A stretch of 64,000 nt of DNA from Xanthobacteraceae bacterium (GCA_031291475.1 JARLIY010000132.1:1-64000); one strand, 5' to 3'; shown: positions 28,813 to 40,137, counted from the stretch's first letter. Notes: a model not told the origin generated them from the sequence alone. A program made the numbers and translations.

Positions 28813-30405
28813 ATGAGCGAACATCTGCGCCGCGTATCGCGCGCCCTCATCTCCGTCTCCGACAAAACCGGGGTCGTGGAATTCGCCCGCGCGCTTTTCG
28901 GCTATGACATTGAACTCGTGTCGACCGGCGGGACGCACGCGTTGCTGGCCCAGGCCGGCCTCAAGGTCATTGAGATTTCCGATCTCACCGGATTTCCGGA
29001 AATGATGGATGGCCGGGTCAAAACCCTGCATCCGGCGGTGCATGGCGGGTTGCTCGCCATCCGCAACAATCCCGCGCATGCCGAGGCGCTGCGCGCGCAC
29101 GGCATCCGCCCCATCGATCTCCTGGTGGTCAATCTCTACCCGTTCGAGAAGACCGCGGCGCGCGGCGCGCCTTTCGAGGATTGCATCGAGAATATCGATA
29201 TCGGCGGCCCGGCAATGATCCGCGCCGCCGCCAAGAACCATGCCGACGTCGCGGTCGTGGTCGAGCCGACCGACTATTCCGCATTGCTCGACGAATTCGC
29301 CCAGCACGGCGGGATGACGACGCTCGCGCTGCGCCGCCGGCTCGCCGCCAAGGCTTACGCGCGCACCGCCGCCTACGATGCGGCAATCGCCAACTGGTTC
29401 GCCGACAAACTCGGGGTGGTCGCACCCGACTACCGCGCCATCGGCGGCCGGCTGATCGAGGAACTGCGCTACGGGGAGAACCCGCACCAGACGGCGGCGT
29501 TCTATCGCACAAGCGATGCGCGCTTCGGCGTCGCCACCGCGCTGCAGGCGCAGGGCAAGCAGCTTTCCTACAATAACCTCAACGACACCGACGCGGCCTA
29601 TGAATGCGTCGCCGAATTCGATCCGGCGCGCACCGCGGCTTGCGCCATCATCAAGCACGCCAATCCTTGCGGCGTCGCCGAGGGCGAAAACCTCGCCGAC
29701 GCTTACCGCAAGGCGCTGGCTTGCGATCCGGTTTCGGCGTTCGGCGGCATCGTCGCGCTCAACCGCCGGCTCGATGCTGACGCAGCGCGCACCATCACCG
29801 AGATTTTCACCGAAGTCATCATTGCTCCGGATGCGACCGAGGAAGCGATCGCCATCGTCGGCGGCAAGAAGAATCTGCGGCTCCTGATCGCCGGTGGCTT
29901 GCCCGATCCGCGTGCCGGCGGGCTCGTGGCAAAGACCGTGGCCGGCGGACTCCTCGTGCAATCGCGCGACAAGGCGGTGGTCGATGACTTGGAATTGAAA
30001 ACCGTGACCGCGCGCGCGCCGAGCAATACCGAGCTACGCGATTTGCGCTTCGCCTTCCGCGTCGCCAAGCACATCAAGTCGAATACCATCGTCTATGCGA
30101 AAGAGTCCGCGACCGTCGGCATCGGCGCCGGGCAAATGAGCCGGGTCGATGCGGCGCGCATCGCCGTGCGCAAAGCCGAGGACGCGGCCAAGGCGGCCGG
30201 TCGCAAAGAGCCCGCGACCCGGGGATCGGTGGTGGCGTCGGATGCGTTCTTCCCCTTCGCCGACGGCCTCCTGGTCGTCATCGAGGCCGGCGCCACGGCC
30301 GTCATTCAGCCCGGCGGGTCGGTGCGCGACGATGAGGTGATCAAGGCTGCCAACGACCACGGCGTCGCCATGGTCTTTACCGGCGTCCGGCATTTTCGGC
30401 ATTAG
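28813..30405 (+). CDS. purH: Bifunctional AICAR formyltransferase / IMP cyclohydrolase
   Basis: A 530-residue enzyme catalysing the last two steps of IMP synthesis. The N-terminal IMP cyclohydrolase (MGS-like fold) carries [26 protein letters not shown] and [10 protein letters not shown]. The C-terminal AICAR transformylase carries [35 protein letters not shown] and [10 protein letters not shown]. Full length for the family. Ends 16 nt from convergent trxA. Confidence 0.98.
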   Translation: MSEHLRRVSRALISVSDKTGVVEFARALFGYDIELVSTGGTHALLAQAGLKVIEISDLTGFPEMMDGRVKTLHPAVHGGLLAIRNNPAHAEALRAHGIRPIDLLVVNLYPFEKTAARGAPFEDCIENIDIGGPAMIRAAAKNHADVAVVVEPTDYSALLDEFAQHGGMTTLALRRRLAAKAYARTAAYDAAIANWFADKLGVVAPDYRAIGGRLIEELRYGENPHQTAAFYRTSDARFGVATALQAQGKQLSYNNLNDTDAAYECVAEFDPARTAACAIIKHANPCGVAEGENLADAYRKALACDPVSAFGGIVALNRRLDADAARTITEIFTEVIIAPDATEEAIAIVGGKKNLRLLIAGGLPDPRAGGLVAKTVAGGLLVQSRDKAVVDDLELKTVTARAPSNTELRDLRFAFRVAKHIKSNTIVYAKESATVGIGAGQMSRVDAARIAVRKAEDAAKAAGRKEPATRGSVVASDAFFPFADGLLVVIEAGATAVIQPGGSVRDDEVIKAANDHGVAMVFTGVRHFRH

Positions 30406-30421
30406 CGTCGTTCCAGGGCGC

Positions 30422-30739
30422 CTACACCGCGGCGGTGATCCACTGTTCGAGCTTTTGCTTGGGCGCAGCGCCGACCTGGCGGGAAGCGAGTTGACCGCCC
30501 TTGAACAGCATGAGCGTCGGGATCGACATGATGCCGTATTTCGTCGTGGTCGCCGGATTCTCGTCGACGTTGAGCTTGACGATCTTGACCTTGCCGTTGA
30601 GCGAATTGGAGATTTCCTCAAGCGCCGGACTGATCATCCGGCAGGGACCGCACCATTCCGCCCAGAAATCCACCACGACCGGCCCGCTGGCCTTGAGCAC
30701 GTCCTGATCGAACGTTGCATCCGTGACTTTGTCGACCAT
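30422..30739 (-). CDS. trxA: Thioredoxin
   Basis: A 105-residue cytosolic thioredoxin. The redox motif WCGPC is at residues 29-33, the cis-Pro is in [11 protein letters not shown] and the fold is complete. The start [10 protein letters not shown] has GAGG upstream; an in-frame extension to 30808 overlaps the addA 3' end and lacks support. Last gene of the leftward divL-addA run. Confidence 0.97.
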   Translation of the reverse strand: MVDKVTDATFDQDVLKASGPVVVDFWAEWCGPCRMISPALEEISNSLNGKVKIVKLNVDENPATTTKYGIMSIPTLMLFKGGQLASRQVGAAPKQKLEQWITAAV

Positions 30740-30804
30740 GGCAGACCTCGCTGTTTCGGAAAAAATCGGCAGGGCACGAAACCTATGAATGGCGTTCGCC
30801 AGCG

Positions 30805-33800
30805 TCAAGGGAGCTTCACCGGAGCGTGACCTTCCTGCAGGATTACGGCCAATTCCGCCTCCATCGCCGCGCCGGGAACATCGATGACGTTCGGCCCGGC
30901 GGTGAAAAGCAGTGCCGCGCGAATCGTTTTTTCCGGGTAAATGCGCGCAAGCACCGCGCGATAGAGCGCGAGCTGGGCGACATAGGGCCGTACCTCCGCC
31001 AGGCGGCGCGGGACCGCACGATCGGTCTTGTAGTCGGCGATCAGGACGGCACCGGCCGTTACCGCCAGCCGATCCACTTGTCCCGACACCGCGATCGCGG
31101 GAGCGCCGGGGCGGCCGATGCGGCCGACGATCGGCACCTCGGCGCGGCTTCCCGGCGCGAAAACTTCGGCAAAGACCAAATCGTTGAGGATGGCGAGGAT
31201 CTGTTGCGCGATCTCCGCCTGCTCGCCGGCGGTGAAATCTGCGGCGGCTTTGAGATAGCGCTCGATAGCGGCTTTGCGCCCGGCTTCCGGGATATCGGGC
31301 AAGGACTGCATCAGCCGGTGCACGATGCGGCCGCGTTGGAGCGCTTTGCGGCGCTCGCCGGCGGAGCCCGCATGCGCGAAGGTGCGGCCGATTTCTTCGT
31401 CGAATGCCGTGGACGGTGATAGCGGTACAAAGCGTGGTGTTTCCGGCGGGGCAGGTTCACGCAGCCACGACGGCAGGCGGCGTCGCTCGGCATCCGCTTC
31501 TGCCGCCAACGGCGCGGGCCCCGGGGCCGCAGCGGCCGCAGCGGCCGCCGTGGCCACCGTGGCCGCTGGCTTGCGATAGCGCCAGACTTTTTCGCCGCCC
31601 TCTTCTTCCTCGACCAGAAGCGGCTTCAGCGGCTCATAGATGAGATCGTACCAGCAGCCCTTCGGCCGTCCCTTGACGCCATCGGCGCCGCCGACAATCA
31701 GCCTGTCGGCGGCGCGCGTCATGGCGACGTAGAGAAGACGACGATATTCGTTCTCGGCCTCCGTGGCGGCGAGGCTGCGCGCCTCGGCGACCTGGGAGAC
31801 GTCATCGGCCTTGCGGCCGACCCAGATTGTGGCGCCTTCGGCAAGTTGCAACAGCGGCGGCGGCCGCGGACCGGCGGGCGGCGTCATCGTGTCGGCGAGG
31901 AATACGACCGGCGCTTCCAGGCCCTTGGCGCCGTGCACGGTCATGACGCGCACTTCGTCGCGGCGGATTTCCATATCGCGCTTCACCTCGGCGCGCGCGT
32001 CGCGCAGCCACGTCAAAAAACCTTGCAACGACGGCGTTTCACGCCGCTCATAGTCGAATGCGACGTTGAGGAACTCGTCGATCGCGTCGTTTGCCTCCGC
32101 CCCGAGCCGGGCGAGGAAGCGCCGGCGCGCCCCGCCCTCGCCCAGCAGCAGCGCATAGAATGCGAAAGGCGTTTCACCGCGCGCGCGTTGCGTGAGTTCA
32201 TCGAGACGCGAAACGGCATCGGCGAAGATCGGATTGTCCGCGGCCTTGCGGACGAGCGCCGCGCGCAACGAGGACCGGCCGCGGTCCCAGGCAATCGCGA
32301 ACAAATCTTCGTCGCTAAACCCGAACAGCGGGCTCCTTAACACCGTCGCCAGCGCCAGATCGTGTTCCGGCAAAAGGAGCGCGTCGGCGAGCGCCATCAA
32401 GTCCATCACCGCGATATGCTCCGTGAGCATGAGGCGGTCCGCGCCGGCGACCTGAACCTCCATTCTCTTGAGCGCGCGGATGATCGCCTCGAACAATTCG
32501 CCCCGCTGCCGCACCAGGATCAGAATTTCGCCATAGCGTGCGATGCCCTCGTCCACCAATCTGCGCACATTGCGCGCGATGCGCCGTGCGAGTTTCACCC
32601 GCGGGCTGGTCTCGCTCACGGTATCGAACGGCGCGTCCCATCCTTCCTTGTTTTCGTTGCGCTTATCGGGCTTTTCCGGCTCCCAAATCTCGACCAGGCT
32701 GGGCGCGGCATTCGGCAATGCGATGTGCGGCGGAAAGCCGTCCAGGTCCGAGGTGACGCTCGGCGCCACGTCCTTGCCTTTGAAAACCTTGTCCACGGCG
32801 GCAAGGATGGCTTCCCCCGAGCGGAACGAATGCTCGAACTTGCTGACGACGAATGCCAGCCCGCTCTTCTCGTGCGCGCCCTTGAAATAGCGCAGCATGT
32901 CGGCGAATTCCTTGGGCGCGGCGTCCTGGAACGAATAAATGGACTGCTTTTCATCGCCGACCGCGAAAATCGTTCGCGCCACGCTGCGCGCGCCCGCGCC
33001 GGCGGTGAACTCGGCGGTGAGCCGTCGCACGATGTCCCACTGTTTGTGGCTGGTATCCTGCGCTTCGTCGACCAGGACGTGATCGATGCCGAGATCGAGC
33101 TTGTAATGCACCCAGGCGGCGCTGAAATCGGAAAGCAGCGCCAGCGCCTTGTCGACCAAATCGTCGTAGTCGAGCAGCCCGCGGCGCTCCTTTTCGTCGT
33201 GATAACGGGTCAACACCTCATAGGCGACGGTGACGAGCGCGGCGCTGCGATCGCGGCTGGCGACGGCGCGGCGACGCTGCAGAAGCCCGTAGACACGTTT
33301 CTGCTCCGCCACCAGCCGCTCGACCAACGCGGCGTCATCGATCGCGCCGCTGACGACCGACACGCGCGGCGTACGTCCGCTACCAACGCTCGTGCAAAAT
33401 ATGTCGAGATAGGTTTCGACGCGATCGCCACTCGAAAGCGCCGGCAAGCTTTCGAAGCGGCGAGCCTGCTCGCGGTCATTCTTGCCGCCCCGAGCGAGGA
33501 CTTTTGCGATCGCCGGCCATTCCGGCGGTGCGACGATCGCACCAGAGAAATACGTCGCTTCCACCTCATCGATGCTTTCCGACGGCGCGACGCCGAGCGT
33601 CTGTTCCAGATTCGCAATCGCGGCCTGGATGCCACCCGTTTTCGCCACCCAGCGGGTAATCGCATCGCGCCTGCCAATGGCCTCGCGCACCACGTCGCGA
33701 AAAGTCTGATCGGCCGCTGCCGTCATTGCCGCATTCAGAGCGCGAGCCAGCGCGCTGTCGGGAGCGCGAGCGCCGTCGAGCAGCACGTTGAGCGTCAACC

Positions 33801-34284
33801 GCTCCAGAAACTGCGACTGCTCGGCCTCGTCAAGCACGCTGAAGCGGGCGGCAACGTTGGCTTCGAACGGGAACTGATGCAGCAATTGCGTGCAGAAAGC
33901 ATGGATGGTCTGCACCTTCAGCCCACCGGGCGTTTCCAGCGCGCGGGCGAACAGCCGCCGCGCCAGCGACCGCCGCTGCGCGTCCGGCCTCACGGTGGAA
34001 CTTTCCTGAATGGCCTCATCGAGCCTGGCATCGGTGAACGTCGTCCACTCGGCGAGCGTATCGAACACGCGTTTCGCCATATTGGCGGCCGCCGCCTTGG
34101 TAAAAGTGATGCAGAGGATTTTTTCCGGCTCGAAGCCTTGCAGCAGCAGATTGATGACGCGCTGCGCCAGCACATAGGTCTTGCCGGAGCCGGCGTTGGC
34201 GGCCACCCACGCCGACACGCCCGGATCGGACGCCTCGCTCTGCCTGCGCCGCACTTCGCTCGGAATCGAACCCGGCGTTCTCAT
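30805..34284 (-). CDS. addA: Double-strand break repair helicase-nuclease AddA
   Basis: A 1159-residue UvrD-type helicase with a C-terminal nuclease; the AddAB complex resects double-strand breaks up to a Chi-like site. Motif I is [17 protein letters not shown], motif II is [14 protein letters not shown], then [16 protein letters not shown] and [19 protein letters not shown]. The C-terminal PD-(D/E)XK core is [13 protein letters not shown]. It shares an ATGA overlap with addB. An open frame upstream to 34377 is addB sequence in another frame, so the ATG at 34284 is used. Confidence 0.96.
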   Translation of the reverse strand: MRTPGSIPSEVRRRQSEASDPGVSAWVAANAGSGKTYVLAQRVINLLLQGFEPEKILCITFTKAAAANMAKRVFDTLAEWTTFTDARLDEAIQESSTVRPDAQRRSLARRLFARALETPGGLKVQTIHAFCTQLLHQFPFEANVAARFSVLDEAEQSQFLERLTLNVLLDGARAPDSALARALNAAMTAAADQTFRDVVREAIGRRDAITRWVAKTGGIQAAIANLEQTLGVAPSESIDEVEATYFSGAIVAPPEWPAIAKVLARGGKNDREQARRFESLPALSSGDRVETYLDIFCTSVGSGRTPRVSVVSGAIDDAALVERLVAEQKRVYGLLQRRRAVASRDRSAALVTVAYEVLTRYHDEKERRGLLDYDDLVDKALALLSDFSAAWVHYKLDLGIDHVLVDEAQDTSHKQWDIVRRLTAEFTAGAGARSVARTIFAVGDEKQSIYSFQDAAPKEFADMLRYFKGAHEKSGLAFVVSKFEHSFRSGEAILAAVDKVFKGKDVAPSVTSDLDGFPPHIALPNAAPSLVEIWEPEKPDKRNENKEGWDAPFDTVSETSPRVKLARRIARNVRRLVDEGIARYGEILILVRQRGELFEAIIRALKRMEVQVAGADRLMLTEHIAVMDLMALADALLLPEHDLALATVLRSPLFGFSDEDLFAIAWDRGRSSLRAALVRKAADNPIFADAVSRLDELTQRARGETPFAFYALLLGEGGARRRFLARLGAEANDAIDEFLNVAFDYERRETPSLQGFLTWLRDARAEVKRDMEIRRDEVRVMTVHGAKGLEAPVVFLADTMTPPAGPRPPPLLQLAEGATIWVGRKADDVSQVAEARSLAATEAENEYRRLLYVAMTRAADRLIVGGADGVKGRPKGCWYDLIYEPLKPLLVEEEEGGEKVWRYRKPAATVATAAAAAAAAPGPAPLAAEADAERRRLPSWLREPAPPETPRFVPLSPSTAFDEEIGRTFAHAGSAGERRKALQRGRIVHRLMQSLPDIPEAGRKAAIERYLKAAADFTAGEQAEIAQQILAILNDLVFAEVFAPGSRAEVPIVGRIGRPGAPAIAVSGQVDRLAVTAGAVLIADYKTDRAVPRRLAEVRPYVAQLALYRAVLARIYPEKTIRAALLFTAGPNVIDVPGAAMEAELAVILQEGHAPVKLP

Positions 34285-37200
34285 TCGCCGCCCCAAATGT
34301 CGTCGATCTCGCCGCCGGTCGCCGACCATTCCTTGACGCGCGCGAGATGATCGTAGTCGCCGTAATGGGTGGTCCACATCGGATGGACCAGCGAGCGATA
34401 GGGCTGGTCGTCATCATCGAAGCTGGCGACGAGCGCGGTGAGCTTTGCCAGCGCGCGATCGGCTTGGCTGTCGGCCGTGCCCTCGGTGAAATTGATAAGC
34501 TTCGGTTCGCCGGGACGCGCGCCGCCCTTGAGCAGGACGTAGCCGATCTGCGCGACCGAGCCAGCGGGCGCAATCCCGGGAAACCCGCCCCTGCGCAGGA
34601 TCGCGGCTTCGAGCGTGAGCTGCGGCGCCAGCCCGGTGCGCACTTGTTTCTCGGTGCGCGCCGAGCCGGTCTTGTAATCGAGGATGACGTAGTTGCCGTC
34701 GAGATGACGCTCGATGCGATCGGCTCGGCCGACCAGCTTGAAGACGCCTTCCGCCAGAGGAATATCGATCTCGCCGCGGATCTCGGCGACAAGCGTTTCG
34801 ATCTCCGGACGCCGCTGCGCCTCCCAATCGGCAAACCAGCGGGCAATCCGTTCGAAGCGCGGCCACCAAAACGCGCGCGTCTCCGGAAAATCTTCCAACG
34901 CGGCAAAATGCGGCCGGCCGAGGTTGATGAGTTCGCTCGCCGGATCGGGCGGCAAGCCGCTGGCGTGCAGCTGCGTGAACTCGCCCACGGCCGCGTGAAT
35001 GATTGTGCCGCGCTCGGCGGCTCCGGGCGAGACATCGACCGGATCGAGCGGGGTCAGCCGCAGGATGTATTGGGCGTAGATCGTATAAGGGTCGCGCAGC
35101 CAGTTCTCGATATCAGTGACCGACAGGCCCTTCGGCCGCACCGCGCGCGGCGGTCTTGGCGCGGGCTGGGGCGCCGGGATGACCAGCTCGGCCCGGTCAA
35201 GGTCGCGCGCCCACGATACATAAATGTTGCCGCGCCGGACCGCCCCCTGCCAACGCGCGCCGGCAATGGCGGCCAAACGTTGGATGAAGCGCGACGGCAC
35301 CATGGGCGCGCCGGCGATCTTGCTCGCGTGACTGAGGATTACTTCACGCGCGCCGAGCGCTTGCGCGAAATCATGCGCCGAGAGACCGATGCGGCGCTCC
35401 GGCAGATCGAGCCCGAGCGCGAGCCGCATCGGCCGGCTCAGCCAGGCGTCGGTACGGCTCTCCGGCGGCCATGTTCCCTCGACTAAGCCGCCAAGCACGA
35501 CACGATCGCTGTCGGTGAGACGCGCTTCGACGGTGCCGAGGATACGCACGCGCGCATCCGAGCGCGGCTGCGGCCTGACATTCCGGTCCGCAAGCGCGGC
35601 TGCGAAAAGCTCGGCATAATCGGAGGTGTCGACCAAAAGTTCGGCAGCGGCTTCGCTGGTGGCGAGTTCCTCGAACGCGTCCGCGAGCTTGGTGCCGTCA
35701 CGCCCTGCGAATGCGGCTTCATCGCTGCCTTGCCGCGACAAAGCGCCCACCACCTCACGATGGCGCGCAGCAATGTCGCTGAGCCGATGCGTTTGATTGG
35801 CGATGCTTTCCAGCGGCGCCAAAGCGCCGGTGAGCCAGGCAACGAGATCGGCAGCATCGGATAGCTCGGATTCGGTCAGAGTCGTCCGTGGATCGGAGCG
35901 ATGCAGGTCAACCGGCTCCCTGCGCCAAAATTTTTCCAGTTGGGTGCGGAAGGATTTCAGCGCGTGCGCAAGCCCGCCGCTGCCGGGACCGGGGCGCGGT
36001 CCGCGCAGAACCGCGCGTTCGAGCGCGGCGGTCGCGCGCTCGCGGCGATTCACGTCAGGCCGCAGGACTGGATGCTTGAGCAGCCCGAGCAAGGTCACCG
36101 GCTCGAGCCTTCCCAGCGCGGCTTCAGCGGCGAGCCTAGCGAAGATTCCGGCAGGCGTATCGATCAGCGCATTGCCGCCGGAATTCTCCGCCGCGATGTT
36201 CCAGCGCGCCAGCGCCGCGAGCACGCGGCGGCCGAGCGCGCGATCCGGCGTGACCAGCGCCGCCGTCTTGCCGTCCTGCACGGCTTCCCGCAGCGCAACG
36301 GCGATTGCCAGCGATTCCTCCTCGGCATTGGCGGCTTCGATAACGCTGATGCTCTCCAGCGCGGCATCCGCATTTGCGCTGAATTGCCGATCGGCTGCGA
36401 GTTTCGACCAGGCGTCCGCCGTGGCCGCCGGGCGCAGTACCTCTGAGATGAGGCGCTCGCGGTCGCCCGATGGCGCCAGCGTCTGCACCGCGTCGCGCGC
36501 GATGCCGATGCGCGCCAGCAGCGCCTGCATGGCGAATTGCGGATGCCCCGGCGCCGGGGGCTCACCGGAAATCAGTCGCCAGGACTCCTCGTCGAGATCG
36601 GTATCGAGTCCCGGCAACACGACCGCGCCATGCGGCAGCCGGGCGATGGTGGCAATGAGTTCGGCGGTCGCCGGGATCGATCCAGTCGAGCCGGCGGCGA
36701 TCACCGGGCCGTCGGTTTTGCGCGCAAGCCGCGCCGCTTCCGCCTTGATCAACTTGTCGCGCCGCTCGGCAGGCTCGATTAAGCCGCGCTCACGCAGCAA
36801 TTTCGGCCAGTTGTCGCTGGCGATTTCCAGGAATTTCAGCGTGAGCTGCCAATAAGGATCGAGAAAATCGGGCACGAGGCCGTCGAGCTTTTCCCAGGGG
36901 ACGCCGCGCGTGGTCATGTCGTCGATCAGCCGCGCCAGATCGTCGGCGAGCGCGCAGGCCGCCGCCGGCGTTTGCGCGACCAAGGGCGCACCGCTCGCGC
37001 CGCGAACGTCCGGCGAGCTCGCCCATTTGCGGATCAATTGCGTCAGCAAGAGCCGCCGTTCGAGGCCGCCGAGCGCCGACGGCAAAGCCAGCGCATCGAC
37101 GGCGATGGCGCCCGAGGCGGCCTCGGCGAACGCAATCTCGTCCTCGTCGATATCGCCGAGCGCGACGATGCGCGGGAGAATCGCGGCGTCGATATTCAGC

Positions 37201-37382
37201 GAATGCAGAAACGCATCGCGCGCCAGCCGGCAAGCCCGCCGCGTCGGCAGGTAAAGCGCGACGGCGGCCAGCGCCAGCGGATCGTCGGGCAGGCGAAAGC
37301 CGAGCTCACCGCCAGTCAGCGCCTTGATCAGCGTCGGCAGAAACGGCGCCGATGGCGGGATGGTGAAGACGCGCGTGGGCAT
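34281..37382 (-). CDS. addB: Double-strand break repair protein AddB (alphaproteobacterial type)
   Basis: A 1033-residue inactivated-helicase-like subunit with a C-terminal PD-(D/E)XK nuclease (YVILDYKTGSARTEKQ, preceded by a Glu-rich strand). Only two cysteines are visible (RRACRL and AACALA), so the 4Fe-4S cluster of B. subtilis AddB is absent, as typical of this clade. Start uncertain: the ATG at MPTRVFTIPPSAP is chosen over a TTG 12 nt earlier. Overlaps addA by 4 nt. Confidence 0.94.
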   Translation of the reverse strand: MPTRVFTIPPSAPFLPTLIKALTGGELGFRLPDDPLALAAVALYLPTRRACRLARDAFLHSLNIDAAILPRIVALGDIDEDEIAFAEAASGAIAVDALALPSALGGLERRLLLTQLIRKWASSPDVRGASGAPLVAQTPAAACALADDLARLIDDMTTRGVPWEKLDGLVPDFLDPYWQLTLKFLEIASDNWPKLLRERGLIEPAERRDKLIKAEAARLARKTDGPVIAAGSTGSIPATAELIATIARLPHGAVVLPGLDTDLDEESWRLISGEPPAPGHPQFAMQALLARIGIARDAVQTLAPSGDRERLISEVLRPAATADAWSKLAADRQFSANADAALESISVIEAANAEEESLAIAVALREAVQDGKTAALVTPDRALGRRVLAALARWNIAAENSGGNALIDTPAGIFARLAAEAALGRLEPVTLLGLLKHPVLRPDVNRRERATAALERAVLRGPRPGPGSGGLAHALKSFRTQLEKFWRREPVDLHRSDPRTTLTESELSDAADLVAWLTGALAPLESIANQTHRLSDIAARHREVVGALSRQGSDEAAFAGRDGTKLADAFEELATSEAAAELLVDTSDYAELFAAALADRNVRPQPRSDARVRILGTVEARLTDSDRVVLGGLVEGTWPPESRTDAWLSRPMRLALGLDLPERRIGLSAHDFAQALGAREVILSHASKIAGAPMVPSRFIQRLAAIAGARWQGAVRRGNIYVSWARDLDRAELVIPAPQPAPRPPRAVRPKGLSVTDIENWLRDPYTIYAQYILRLTPLDPVDVSPGAAERGTIIHAAVGEFTQLHASGLPPDPASELINLGRPHFAALEDFPETRAFWWPRFERIARWFADWEAQRRPEIETLVAEIRGEIDIPLAEGVFKLVGRADRIERHLDGNYVILDYKTGSARTEKQVRTGLAPQLTLEAAILRRGGFPGIAPAGSVAQIGYVLLKGGARPGEPKLINFTEGTADSQADRALAKLTALVASFDDDDQPYRSLVHPMWTTHYGDYDHLARVKEWSATGGEIDDIWGGE

Positions 37383-37465
37383 ATCGAGGATCAATTCGCA
37401 TTTTGCCGCCGTCCCGCGAATGCGCGGGCCCTATCAGGCGGCATGACCGAATTGCGTAGCCGATT

Positions 37466-38179
37466 CTAATGGGTGGCGGCGAGCGCCGCCTCCGCGGCGG
37501 CGACCGCTTCCGGCGTACCCACATGCATCCAAACGCCTTCAAGGCGCAAGCCGAACAGGCGGCCCTTGGCGCCGGCGCGGTCGAACAGGCCCGTCAGCGG
37601 GAAGGCGCCTGCGGGCGCATCGGCAAACAGCGCCGGGCTAAGGATCGCCGCGCCGGCATAGACGAACGGCACCACCTCGCCTTCGGCGCGCCGCCGCAGC
37701 CGGCCGTCGCTCGCCATGGCGAAATCGCCGCGGCCGGCATAGCCGATGCTGTCGGTAGTCGGCGCCAGCAACAAGAGTGCGTCCATCGTTTGCGCCTCGA
37801 ACGCCTCCGCCAGCCGTGCGAAATTGGGTTTGACGCCGTCGAGCCACACCGTATCCGAATTGACCAGAAAGAACGGCGCGTCGCCCAGTTGCGGCAGCGC
37901 CTTGGCGATGCCGCCGCCGGTGCCGAGCAATGCCCCGCGTTCGTCCGAAATCACGATATGCGGGCGCCGGCGCGGAGCGAGATGGCGCTCCACGGCATCG
38001 GCGAGATGATGCACGTTGACCACGGCGCGCTCGACCCCGGCATCGGCAAGGCGGTCGAGCGAATAGTCGATCAGCGGCTTGCCGCCGATCTGCACCAGCG
38101 GTTTTGGGACGTGTCCGTTATACGGCCGCATCCGCGTGCCGAGGCCGGCAGCCAGTACGATCGCCCGCGTCGGCTTCAT
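37466..38179 (-). CDS. murU: Sugar nucleotidyltransferase, MurU-like
   Basis: A 237-residue NTP-transferase. The pyrophosphorylase signature is VLAAGLGTRMRPYNGHVPKPLV. Substrate-side motifs are ERGALLGTGGGIAKAL, FLVNSDTVWLDG and EGVWMHVGTPEA. MurU makes UDP-MurNAc from MurNAc-1-phosphate and UTP in a recycling route that bypasses fosfomycin-sensitive MurA. The role is inferred chiefly from the adjacent AmgK-type kinase; a mannose-1-phosphate guanylyltransferase is the alternative. The chosen start is MKPTRAIVLAAG; an ATG at 38227 would extend it and overlap the upstream stop. Confidence 0.85.
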   Translation of the reverse strand: MKPTRAIVLAAGLGTRMRPYNGHVPKPLVQIGGKPLIDYSLDRLADAGVERAVVNVHHLADAVERHLAPRRRPHIVISDERGALLGTGGGIAKALPQLGDAPFFLVNSDTVWLDGVKPNFARLAEAFEAQTMDALLLLAPTTDSIGYAGRGDFAMASDGRLRRRAEGEVVPFVYAGAAILSPALFADAPAGAFPLTGLFDRAGAKGRLFGLRLEGVWMHVGTPEAVAAAEAALAATH

Positions 38180-38216
38180 ATTCCCCGTGCCCTCAACATC
38201 CGCCGATTCGGCCTTA

Positions 38217-39755
38217 TCATAAACCATCCCGTGGCAGCACGTGGGCGGCGTACCAGGCGTTCAACAGCACCAACGCCGGATGCGCCAGCGAGCGCCGCAA
38301 ATAGCCCAATAAGCGGGGGACGTGACGCAGATATTGCGGCTTGCCATCGCGCCGGTCGAGCCGGGCAAATATGCCGAGGATCTTGGTGGCCCGCTGGGCT
38401 GCCAAGGTGGCGTAAAGCCTGGTGAAGAAGGCGGCGTCGAATCGCCGGTCGTCGGCACGGCGCGCGGCGACATAGCGGCCGAGCAGCGCGACCTCCACTG
38501 ATTCCGGGACGTCGACCCGCGCGTCCTGCAACAGCGAAGCGACGTCGTAGGCGGGCGGACCAAGCAAAGCGTCCTGAAAATCGAGCACGCCGATCCGGGC
38601 GACGCTTTCGCGATCGGGGAGCCACAACAGATTGGGCGAGTGATAATCGCGCAGCACCCAGGTTGCGGGCGCGCTGATCGCCGGTTCAAGCGCCTCCCGC
38701 CACAACGCCACGAACGCTTTGCGCTCCGCCTCGGTGGCGGCCGTGCCGGCGTTCGGCAGATACCAGTCCAGCAGCAACTCGGCTTCGATCAGGAACGCCT
38801 CCATGTCGTAAGGCGGCAGGTGGTAGTCGATATGCGGTGCCGCCGGCAGGCTTGCCGGCAATTTGCGCCGATGCAGCGACACCAAGAGATCGACCGCGGC
38901 TTCGTAGCGCGCCTCGATCGGCGCCGGAGGCTCGCCCGCGACGATCAGTTCGCGGCCGAGATCCTCCATGATGATCAGCCCGCGCTCGAGATCGGCGTGC
39001 ATGATGTTCGGCGCCGACAGATTGCGATCGCGCAACCCCGCGGCCACGGCGATGTAGGGAATAACATCCTCGGCGAGATGCGCGATCGCGCTATAGGGCT
39101 TGCCGTCGCGCACCGGCGGGCCGTCGGGACGGCGCGGCGCGTTCATCATGATTGCCGTCTGACCGTCGAGCGTGAGTCGCTCGAAGATGCGCGTCGAGGC
39201 GTCGCCCACCATGCGCCGGCGCGCCGCTTCGCCGAAACCGTATTCTTCGAGGAATGTGCGCAGCTCCTTCATGCGCTCGGCGCGCGCGCCGAGCGCGCCG
39301 TAGCCGATGACGCGCACGTTGCGGACTTCCGGGCCGACGAGCGGCGCCAGCGTGAAGGCGATGTCGAGGCGATCGGCCGGCAGGAAGCCGGCGGCCCGGT
39401 CGGGCCACTCCAGCAGCACAACGGTGCGCTCCGGCAGATCGTCGAATCCGAGTTCGGCGAGTTCGGCCGCGCCCGTAAGCCTGTAGAAATCGGCGTGTAC
39501 CAGGGGAAAGCGCGGCAGCTCGTAGCTTTGGATCAGCGTGAAGGTCGGGCTCGGCACTTCCATCATGTCATCCGCGGCGAGATGGCGGATGAGCATGCGC
39601 GCGAAAGCGGTCTTGCCGGCGCCGAGGTCGCCGGAAAGCGTCACCAGATCGCCGGGTTCGAGCGCGGCGGCGATGTCGACAGCAAAACGCGCCATCGCTT
39701 GCTCGTCGGGAAGCGTGACGTTGAAGCTTGAACCGCCGGCGGGCGTTGGAAACAT
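38217..39755 (-). CDS. TsaE - AmgK fusion (t6A ATPase plus sugar kinase)
   Basis: A 512-residue two-domain protein. Residues about 1-150 are TsaE, the ATPase of the t6A37 tRNA modification machinery: Walker A LSGDLGAGKTAFARML, SPTFTLIQSYE and HADFYRL. Residues about 165-505 are an APH-like kinase of the AmgK type: VLRDYHSPNLLWLPD (catalytic Asp), IGVLDFQDALLGPPAYDVASL (DxD-like). AmgK phosphorylates MurNAc and GlcNAc at C1, feeding MurU next door. The fusion itself is known from Bradyrhizobium-like genomes. No tsaD or tsaB is in the window. Confidence 0.88.
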   Translation of the reverse strand: MFPTPAGGSSFNVTLPDEQAMARFAVDIAAALEPGDLVTLSGDLGAGKTAFARMLIRHLAADDMMEVPSPTFTLIQSYELPRFPLVHADFYRLTGAAELAELGFDDLPERTVVLLEWPDRAAGFLPADRLDIAFTLAPLVGPEVRNVRVIGYGALGARAERMKELRTFLEEYGFGEAARRRMVGDASTRIFERLTLDGQTAIMMNAPRRPDGPPVRDGKPYSAIAHLAEDVIPYIAVAAGLRDRNLSAPNIMHADLERGLIIMEDLGRELIVAGEPPAPIEARYEAAVDLLVSLHRRKLPASLPAAPHIDYHLPPYDMEAFLIEAELLLDWYLPNAGTAATEAERKAFVALWREALEPAISAPATWVLRDYHSPNLLWLPDRESVARIGVLDFQDALLGPPAYDVASLLQDARVDVPESVEVALLGRYVAARRADDRRFDAAFFTRLYATLAAQRATKILGIFARLDRRDGKPQYLRHVPRLLGYLRRSLAHPALVLLNAWYAAHVLPRDGL

Positions 39756-39762
39756 CGCGCGC

Positions 39763-40137
39763 TCAGCCGTGCATGGCGACGACAATGCAGCAAATCGCCC
39801 AGAACAGGCAGTATTCTAAACCGCCGATTTGCCACAGCCATTTGCCCTTGCTGTAGCGCCACGACGCCCAGGCCGCGACCAACAGAAATACCGCCTCCAG
39901 GAGCGCGACATAGCGGGTGTAGATGGCGAACACCATGCCGACCGCGCAGATGGCTTCGATCAAGCTGCAGGAGAAAACCCACAGCTTCACTGGATACAGC
40001 CGGTAATCGTTGTAGATTTTGTAGGTCAATTCGAGATTCGTCACCTTGGCGAAGAAATGCGGCAGCAGGAACAAGCCGCAGGTGAGCCGCAGGATGTTGA
40101 ACTCGTCGGTCAGATCGAAATGCAGCGCAAGGCTCAT
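39763..40137 (-). CDS. DoxX-like small membrane protein
   Basis: A 124-residue protein with four predicted TM helices: FNILRLTCGLFLLPHFFAKV, a segment around LWVFSCSLIEAICAVGMVFAI, RYVALLEAVFLLVAAWASW and QIGGLEYCLFWAICCIVVAM. The arrangement suits the DoxX superfamily, but no catalytic or ligand signature is seen. It sits between divL and tsaE/amgK with gaps of 31 and 7 nt, so it is probably co-transcribed. The ATG with GAGG 8 nt upstream is used; a GTG 9 nt earlier is possible. Confidence 0.65.
   Translation of the reverse strand: MSLALHFDLTDEFNILRLTCGLFLLPHFFAKVTNLELTYKIYNDYRLYPVKLWVFSCSLIEAICAVGMVFAIYTRYVALLEAVFLLVAAWASWRYSKGKWLWQIGGLEYCLFWAICCIVVAMHG

Noticed and set aside
32362-34350. 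Plus-strand 660-codon open frame opposite addA
   Set aside because: Mirror of addA codons; low-complexity, no start signal.
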